Assembly: GCA_964546995.1 (NCBI GenBank)
Contig: CAZJKO010000048.1
Location: forward strand, 1 to 6,267
Length of the DNA stretch: 6,267 nucleotides
Direction: 5' to 3'
Source of the DNA: CAZJKO01 sp964546995
GTDB lineage: Bacteria > Bacillota_I > Bacilli_A > RF39 > UBA660
How positions within the stretch are numbered: the stretch's first letter is position 1; each line of letters opens with the position of its first letter. Made by a program: the position numbers and the translations under genes. This document shows positions 1 through 3,710 of the stretch, one piece after another. The notes below the pieces were generated by a model that was not told the DNA's origin, made no database searches, and saw only the letters and a program-made list of their open reading frames with translations.

Positions 1-77
1 GTGTATGCGAAAATAGGTCATTGCCAATAATTTTTTTTTACAATTTTTTATTTATGTAAAAGAATAAATAATATAGT

Positions 78-101
78 AAAATAGGTTGAAATACCTATTT
101 T
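78..101. promoter_or_regulatory. Inverted repeat spanning the tsa operon -35 box (candidate operator)
   Basis: A perfect 9-bp inverted repeat, AAAATAGGT at 78-86 and ACCTATTTT at 93-101, is separated by 6 bases. The -35 hexamer TTGAAA (86-91) lies in its centre. The same half-site AAAATAGGT occurs again in direct orientation at 10-18. Seen: the repeats and their placement. Inferred: a dimeric repressor site that would block sigma-factor binding. The alternative is a weak, AT-rich terminator hairpin of an upstream gene, since the right arm runs into TATTTT, but only two G:C pairs support the stem. Confidence 0.4.
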
Positions 102-115
102 TATTTTGCTATAAT
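86..115 (+). promoter_or_regulatory. Sigma-A type promoter of the tsa operon, extended -10
   Basis: TTGAAA (86-91), an 18-base spacer and a perfect TATAAT (110-115) preceded by TG at 107-108 give a TGnTATAAT extended -10 element. The region upstream is A/T-rich with T-runs at 31-39 and 44-49. A start of transcription about 7 bases after the -10 box would fall near 121-123. This leaves only about 10 bases of leader before the ATG at 132, so the mRNA would be almost leaderless. No other convincing promoter is seen inside the operon. Confidence 0.75.
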
Positions 116-131
116 AAAATTGGTGATTAGA

Positions 132-584
132 ATGGATTATAAATTAACAACGCGAAATGAAAAAGAAACAATTGAGTTTGCTCAAAATATAGAATCAGAA
201 AAATTTCCAAATATGGTAATTTGTTTAATAGGAGATCTAGGTAGTGGAAAAACGATCTTTACAAAAGGATTTGCTCATGCCTTAGGAATTGAAGAAACAG
301 TAACTTCGCCTACTTTTAATATAATAAAAGAATACACAACAGGAGAATTAGCTCTTTACCATATGGATGTATATCGATTAGATGGAAATACAGACGAATT
401 AGGAATCGAAGAGTATTACGATAAAGGTGGCGTAACCATTATTGAATGGGCAGATACAATACAAGATAAATTACCAAGTGAACGTCTTGAAATCAAATTT
501 AAAGTCATTGACGAAAACACAAGGTTAATTGTCTTAAACCCAATCGGAAGAGCGTATGAAGACATCTGTGAGGCCGTATTATGA
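132..584 (+). CDS. tsaE: TsaE, P-loop ATPase of the t6A tRNA threonylcarbamoyltransferase complex
   Basis: TsaE binds the TsaB-TsaD heterodimer and hydrolyses ATP to support turnover in synthesis of N6-threonylcarbamoyladenosine at A37 of tRNAs; it acts in the cytoplasm. The 150-residue product has the family's normal size. A Walker A motif GDLGSGKT lies at residues 34-41, the conserved TSPTF switch segment at 58-62, the MDVYRL segment at 78-83 and IIEWAD at 103-108, all typical of the family. I chose ATG 132 because GGTGAT (122-127), complementary to the 16S tail, lies 4 bases upstream. An in-frame TTG at 120 and GTG at 123 lie at or before the expected transcript start, so they are unlikely starts. 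It is the first gene of the operon and its stop overlaps tsaB by ATGA. Confidence 0.95.
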   Translation: MDYKLTTRNEKETIEFAQNIESEKFPNMVICLIGDLGSGKTIFTKGFAHALGIEETVTSPTFNIIKEYTTGELALYHMDVYRLDGNTDELGIEEYYDKGGVTIIEWADTIQDKLPSERLEIKFKVIDENTRLIVLNPIGRAYEDICEAVL

Positions 585-1210
585 AAACCCTATATATCGA
601 TACATCATCAAACTATTTATATACAGCAGTAGTATCGAATGATCAGTTGTTAGGACAGTTAAAAATTAAGTTAGATAAGGAATTATCTATTTTTACTTTA
701 CCCAAAATAAAAGAATTATTAGAAACAGTCTCTCTCGAACCAAATGAAATCGATCAAATCATGGTTGTAGATGGACCAGGATCATTTACGGGAATTAGAA
801 TAGGAATGACTATAGCCAAAACTTATGCCTGGGCCTTAAATAAAAAGCTAATTACAATTTCCAGTTTAGAAGCAATGAGCGTATCGGAGAAAGGATACGA
901 CTTTCTAGTACCAGTCATTGATGCAAGACGCGATTACGTATATTGTGGAATTTATGATAAAGAAAACAAAGTAGTTTTACATAATGCCCATCGGAAAATA
1001 GAAGAATTACAAAAGGAATTAGATAGAATACCAGGCGAATACATGATTATTACGAATCAAGAATTAAACTTAATAGGAAAAAAAGTATCTTATGATCCTG
1101 ATTTATTCAAAATAGTACAAACTTATAAACATCGAACTGGAATAAATCCTCATCTAGCAGAGCCAAACTATTTGAAAAAAACAGAAGCGGAAGAAAGTTT
1201 AGTGGCATGA
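581..1210 (+). CDS. tsaB: TsaB, t6A complex scaffold protein
   Basis: TsaB is the catalytically inactive ASKHA-fold paralogue of TsaD; it dimerises with TsaD and is required for t6A37 formation. The N-terminal strand MKTLYIDTSS with an ASKHA phosphate-1-like Asp-Thr-Ser, the signature DGPGSFTGIRIG at residues 64-75, PVIDARRDYVY at 111-121 and the C-terminal PNYLKKTEAE at 195-204 are all hallmark segments. At 209 residues it is slightly shorter than the usual 220-240, with the difference in the C-terminal lobe. Its start overlaps the tsaE stop by 4 bases (ATGA, 581-584). The upstream GAGG (570-573) is only a weak Shine-Dalgarno, so translational coupling to tsaE is likely. Its own stop overlaps rimI in the same way. 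Confidence 0.95.
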   Translation: MKTLYIDTSSNYLYTAVVSNDQLLGQLKIKLDKELSIFTLPKIKELLETVSLEPNEIDQIMVVDGPGSFTGIRIGMTIAKTYAWALNKKLITISSLEAMSVSEKGYDFLVPVIDARRDYVYCGIYDKENKVVLHNAHRKIEELQKELDRIPGEYMIITNQELNLIGKKVSYDPDLFKIVQTYKHRTGINPHLAEPNYLKKTEAEESLVA

Positions 1211-1620
1211 TCAAAGAATTAACAGCTGTAGATTTAGAAAGTAACGTATTTAAAGAAACTTTTGCCCAATACACAAAATACAGCCAAACAAAGAATCCCT
1301 TTATCCACTGTATTGGATATGTCATTCATGACAAAATATATGGAATCTTGATTTACGCAATCATGTACGATCGCGCAGAACTAGAACAAATTGAAGTAAT
1401 AAAAGAAAAACGAAATCAAAATATTGCCTCAATGATGATAGAGTATTTCCTGAAAAAGTGTACTGATGAGAACGTAAAAAGCATTACATTAGAAGTAAGA
1501 GAAGACAATGTTCCCGCCATAAAACTATATCAGAAATATGGATTTAAACTTTGTGCTGTAAGAAAGAATTACTATCACGGAAAAGATGGCATTTTGATGG
1601 AGAAAGAAGTGATAAAATGA
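1207..1620 (+). CDS. rimI: RimI-like GNAT N-alpha-acetyltransferase
   Basis: This is a GNAT-fold acetyltransferase of the RimI family, which uses acetyl-CoA to acetylate protein N-termini (ribosomal protein S18 in E. coli). It is assigned by its position between tsaB and tsaD and by the C-terminal half: LEVREDNVPAIKLYQKYGF (residues 95-113) and RKNYY (119-123), matching the family's LEVR.sN..Ai.LYeklGF and R.nYY segments; the tyrosine pair includes the position of the catalytic tyrosine. The acetyl-CoA loop at residues 69-74 reads RNQNIA, with Asn where the R/QxxGxG/A motif normally has its first Gly. At 137 residues it is a little shorter than usual (about 150), lacking part of the N-terminal loop. 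It shares ATGA overlaps with both neighbours. Whether S18 is the true substrate cannot be told from sequence. Confidence 0.88.
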   Translation: MIKELTAVDLESNVFKETFAQYTKYSQTKNPFIHCIGYVIHDKIYGILIYAIMYDRAELEQIEVIKEKRNQNIASMMIEYFLKKCTDENVKSITLEVREDNVPAIKLYQKYGFKLCAVRKNYYHGKDGILMEKEVIK

Positions 1621-2621
1621 AAGACATTTACATCTTAGGAATAGAAAGTAGTTGTGATGAAACTAGCTGCGCCATTGTGAAAAACGGTCAAGAAGTAAAG
1701 TCTTGTATTGTATCGAGCCAAATAGATATTCATAAAGACTATGGAGGAGTTGTTCCAGAAATCGCTAGTAGACAACATATCAAAAATATTACGATTGTGA
1801 TTGAAGAAGCATTAAAAGAAGCAAATATTCAAATGGAGGAAGTCGATGCCATTGCCATCACATATGGTCCTGGTTTAATTGGCTCACTACTAGTTGGTCT
1901 AGAAGCAGCCAAAACCTTAAGCTACCTTTATCAAAAACCCTTAGTCCCTGTTCATCATATCAAAGGACACATCTTTGCTAATAATTTAGTAAAACCAATG
2001 GTATTTCCACTAATTGCCCTAGTAGTAAGTGGAGGCCATACCGAACTCGTTTTGATGAAAAATCCATATTCTTACGAAAAGTTAGGTGGTACGTTAGATG
2101 ATGCCGTAGGGGAGTGTTATGATAAAGTCGCTCGTGTTATCGATCTTGGCTATCCCGGTGGCCCTTTAATCGACCAATTAGCAAAACAAGGCAGACCAAC
2201 ATACGAATTGCCAAGTCCTTTAAATGATGGAAGCTATAACTTTAGTTTTAGTGGCTTAAAAAGTGCTGTTATCAATTTATCGCATAAATTAAAACAAAAA
2301 AATGAACCAATCAATAAAGCAGATTTAGCAGCTTCATTTCAAAAAGTTGTTGTCGACACCCTTGCAAAAAAAACAATGAAAGCATTAGAAGATTACAATA
2401 TTGATAATTTAATTGTTGCTGGAGGTGTCGCAGCGAATAATGGTTTACGGACCGAATTGACCAATCTATGCAAAGAAAAAAATATCAATCTATCAATTCC
2501 ACCTATTGAAGTATGTACAGATAATGCTGCCATGATTGCAGCAGCAGGATATTTTGCATATTTAAACAAAGAACAAGCAGATTTAACATTGAATAGTAAA
2601 TCAAATGACGAATTAAAATAA
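1617..2621 (+). CDS. tsaD: TsaD (Kae1/YgjD/Gcp), tRNA threonylcarbamoyladenosine synthase catalytic subunit
   Basis: TsaD transfers the threonylcarbamoyl group from threonylcarbamoyl-adenylate to A37 of ANN-decoding tRNAs, working with TsaB and TsaE. The 334 residues are full length for the family. Visible signatures: GIESSCDETS (8-17), YGPGLIGSLLVG (83-94), metal-binding H114-x3-H118 in HIKGH, VVSGGHTEL (136-144), DDAVGECYDKVAR (161-173), FSFSGLKSA (209-217), VAGGVAANNGLR (267-278) and CTDNAAM (300-306), whose D302 is the third metal ligand. I chose ATG 1617, which overlaps the rimI stop (ATGA 1617-1620). The same frame is open back to an ATG at 1551, but those 22 extra codons lie inside rimI and lack family resemblance. 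Older annotations call this family O-sialoglycoprotein endopeptidase, which is obsolete. Confidence 0.97.
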   Translation: MKDIYILGIESSCDETSCAIVKNGQEVKSCIVSSQIDIHKDYGGVVPEIASRQHIKNITIVIEEALKEANIQMEEVDAIAITYGPGLIGSLLVGLEAAKTLSYLYQKPLVPVHHIKGHIFANNLVKPMVFPLIALVVSGGHTELVLMKNPYSYEKLGGTLDDAVGECYDKVARVIDLGYPGGPLIDQLAKQGRPTYELPSPLNDGSYNFSFSGLKSAVINLSHKLKQKNEPINKADLAASFQKVVVDTLAKKTMKALEDYNIDNLIVAGGVAANNGLRTELTNLCKEKNINLSIPPIEVCTDNAAMIAAAGYFAYLNKEQADLTLNSKSNDELK

Positions 2622-2626
2622 AGGAG
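2620..2626 (+). promoter_or_regulatory. Strong Shine-Dalgarno of the nucleotidyltransferase gene
   Basis: AAAGGAG lies 6 bases before ATG 2633 and overlaps the last two bases of the tsaD stop codon (TAA 2619-2621). It is much stronger than the sites before tsaB, rimI or tsaD, so this gene can start translation independently although it shares the transcript. Confidence 0.8.
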
Positions 2627-2632
2627 AAAAAT

Positions 2633-3370
2633 ATGAAATGTATCTTATTGTGTGCAGGATATGCCACAAGACTTTTCCCATTAACGGAAAACTTTCCCAA
2701 AGCATTATTAGAAATTGAAGAAGGAAAACCACTATTAGATTATATCTTAGAAGAGGTAAATACCATTGAGGAAATTGATGAAATATACTGTATAACAAAT
2801 AATCGCTATTTTCCACATTTTAAAAAATGGCAAGAATCCAAAAGCAATAAAAAGAAAATTACAGTCATGAATGATCAAACAAATAGCAATGATGATCGGT
2901 TAGGTGCAATCGGTGATATCAAATATACGGTCGATCAAATGAAGATTGAAGATGATTTACTAATTATAGCGGGGGATAATTTATTTAATTATGCACTAAA
3001 AGACGTCGTTACTTACTATCAAAGCAAAAAATCCCCAGTTGTTTGTGGAAAAGAAATTAGCGATAGAGAATTGTTAAAGCGTTTTGCTGTTGCAACTGTG
3101 GATAAAGACAATAAATTAATTGAACTTGTGGAAAAACCACAAGAACCAAAAAGTAACATTGCTGTATATGCAACATATCTTTATCCGAAAGAAGTAATTC
3201 CTATGATTGAAACTTATTTAAAAGAAGGCAATAAAAAAGATGCTCCAGGATATTTAGTAGAATACTTATATAAAAGAACACCTGTCTATGTTTATTCTTT
3301 CCAAGGAGAATGTTTTGACGTAGGAACGCATGAAAGCTTAAAAGAAGTAAGAGAATTATATAGAAATTAG
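2633..3370 (+). CDS. Sugar-1-phosphate nucleotidyltransferase family protein
   Basis: This belongs to the NTP_transferase superfamily (Rossmann-like, RmlA/GlmU-N type), which makes NDP-sugars from NTP and sugar-1-phosphate in the cytoplasm. The N-terminal signature CAGYATRLFPLT...FPKALL (residues 7-26) contains the nucleotide-binding loop with R13 and K23. AGDN at 113-116 supplies the metal-binding Asp115. LVEKP (165-169) and FDVGT (228-232, with Asp229 as the likely second metal ligand) are the other family landmarks. Its 245 residues are a single catalytic domain with no left-handed beta-helix, so no added acyltransferase. The GDN motif is common in thymidylyl/uridylyl transferases, but the exact sugar and nucleotide cannot be assigned; a cytidylyl role is possible. 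It sits 11 bases after tsaD and is the last gene of the operon. A link to cell-surface glycan synthesis is inference. Confidence 0.85.
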   Translation: MKCILLCAGYATRLFPLTENFPKALLEIEEGKPLLDYILEEVNTIEEIDEIYCITNNRYFPHFKKWQESKSNKKKITVMNDQTNSNDDRLGAIGDIKYTVDQMKIEDDLLIIAGDNLFNYALKDVVTYYQSKKSPVVCGKEISDRELLKRFAVATVDKDNKLIELVEKPQEPKSNIAVYATYLYPKEVIPMIETYLKEGNKKDAPGYLVEYLYKRTPVYVYSFQGECFDVGTHESLKEVRELYRN

Positions 3371-3392
3371 AAGCTCAGTTGGAGCTTTTTTT
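3371..3392 (+). terminator. Intrinsic terminator of the tsa operon
   Basis: The stem AAGCTC (3371-3376) and GAGCTT (3382-3387) has a 5-base loop AGTTG and runs into seven T (3386-3392), followed by ATTTT. It starts on the base right after the TAG stop. Read from the other strand the hairpin has no T-run, so it terminates only the + strand transcript. Confidence 0.85.
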
Positions 3393-3445
3393 ATTTTACC
3401 AAAATAAATAATAGAATTATAACTATATAGATTAGAATCTTTCCA

Positions 3446-3464
3446 TATAATAAAGAGAAAGGAG
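3446..3464 (+). promoter_or_regulatory. Orphan -10 box and strong Shine-Dalgarno site in the gap
   Basis: A perfect TATAAT (3446-3451) and a perfect AAAGGAG (3458-3464) precede ATG 3473 with an 8-base spacing, ideal for initiation. There is no recognisable -35 box at 17-18 bases upstream (CTATAT/ACTATA) and no TG extension, and the -10 box to Shine-Dalgarno distance of 6 bases would put the transcript start almost inside the ribosome site. The Shine-Dalgarno is therefore well supported; the promoter is doubtful. Confidence 0.35.
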
Positions 3465-3472
3465 AGAATAAT

Positions 3473-3659
3473 ATGGACTATAAATGATAAAGATAAAAAT
3501 AAGAATAAGAATTGCATACAAAAGTACATTATATGCTGTAAAAACAATGCAGGAAAACCAGAAATGACTGGATTAACTAAAGCCATTGCTCCAATGAACA
3601 AACCACAGACGAATAAAAATAATAGAATCAAAAAAAATAGATTGCATTTTATGGTTTGA
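3473..3659 (+). pseudogene. Possible frameshifted small protein gene (unknown function)
   Basis: ATG 3473 has an excellent Shine-Dalgarno site (AAAGGAG, 8-base spacing), but its frame reads MDYK and stops at TGA 3485. If one A is removed from the AAA at 3482-3484, the reading joins a frame open for 58 codons to TGA 3657, giving a Lys/Asn-rich peptide of about 61 residues. It begins MDYNDKDKNKNKN, with CIQKYIICC in the middle (two adjacent Cys) and GKPEMTGLTKAIAP further on. I do not recognise it. Alternatives: the MDYK reading is a real four-codon leader overlapping (ATGA, 3484-3487) a 27-codon ORF that starts at ATG 3484 and ends at TGA 3565; or this is non-coding AT-rich sequence with a chance ribosome site. 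The opposite strand is also open here but lacks a ribosome site. Confidence 0.25.
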
Positions 3660-3666
3660 TATGCAT

Positions 3667-3695
3667 AAAAAAGAACAAACCAAGAGGTCTGCTCT
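3667..3695 (-). terminator. Intrinsic terminator of the surface-protein gene
   Basis: Read on the - strand, AGAGCAGACC (3695-3686) pairs with GGTTTGTTCT (3681-3672) over 10 bp including two G:U pairs, with loop TCTT (3685-3682), and is followed by a run of T (3672-3667). It lies 15 bases beyond the TAA stop at 3713-3711. In the + direction no T-run follows the hairpin, so it serves only the - strand gene. Confidence 0.85.
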
Positions 3696-3710
3696 AAAAA
3701 ACTTTAAACA

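Larger units (their letters stand above)
3371..3710. other. Convergent intergenic region, 340 bases
   Basis: This gap separates the + strand operon from the - strand surface-protein gene. It holds the + strand terminator (3371-3392), an AT-rich stretch with a small inverted repeat AGATT/AATCT (3429-3440), a TATAAT box (3446-3451), an AAAGGAG site (3458-3464), an interrupted small reading frame (3473-3659) and the - strand terminator (3667-3695). No tRNA-like cloverleaf, CRISPR-type repeat or insertion-sequence ends are seen. Confidence 0.7.

Noticed and set aside
16..39. GGT-CATT-GCC followed by a run of nine T as an upstream terminator
   Set aside because: The stem is only three pairs including a G:U, and an extra AATAA separates it from the T-run; too weak to call from the partial sequence.
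120..131. TTG 120 or GTG 123 as the tsaE start
   Set aside because: They lie at or before the predicted transcription start and their use would place the GGTGAT ribosome site inside the gene.
1107..1325. Minus-strand ORF opposite the tsaB/rimI junction, and similar ones at 2503-2816
   Set aside because: They lie opposite conserved genes, have hydrophobic mirror-image composition and no ribosome site.
1551..1616. Upstream ATG giving TsaD 22 extra residues
   Set aside because: The extra residues are Cys/Lys/Arg-rich, lie inside rimI and precede the conserved TsaD N-terminus; ATG 1617 with the ATGA overlap matches the other junctions and the family length.
132..3487. Similar gene starts: tsaE begins ATGGATTATAAAT and the orphan ORF begins ATGGACTATAAAT
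   Set aside because: The match stops after about 13 bases and nothing upstream or downstream is shared, so duplication is not supported.
3356..3631. Minus-strand hydrophobic 91-codon ORF, reading like a small membrane protein
   Set aside because: Its only start is a TTG without a Shine-Dalgarno site, it overlaps the end of the nucleotidyltransferase gene and the whole + strand terminator, and Phe/Leu/Ile-rich readings are the expected mirror of Lys/Asn-rich AT sequence. Not fully excluded for 3480-3631.
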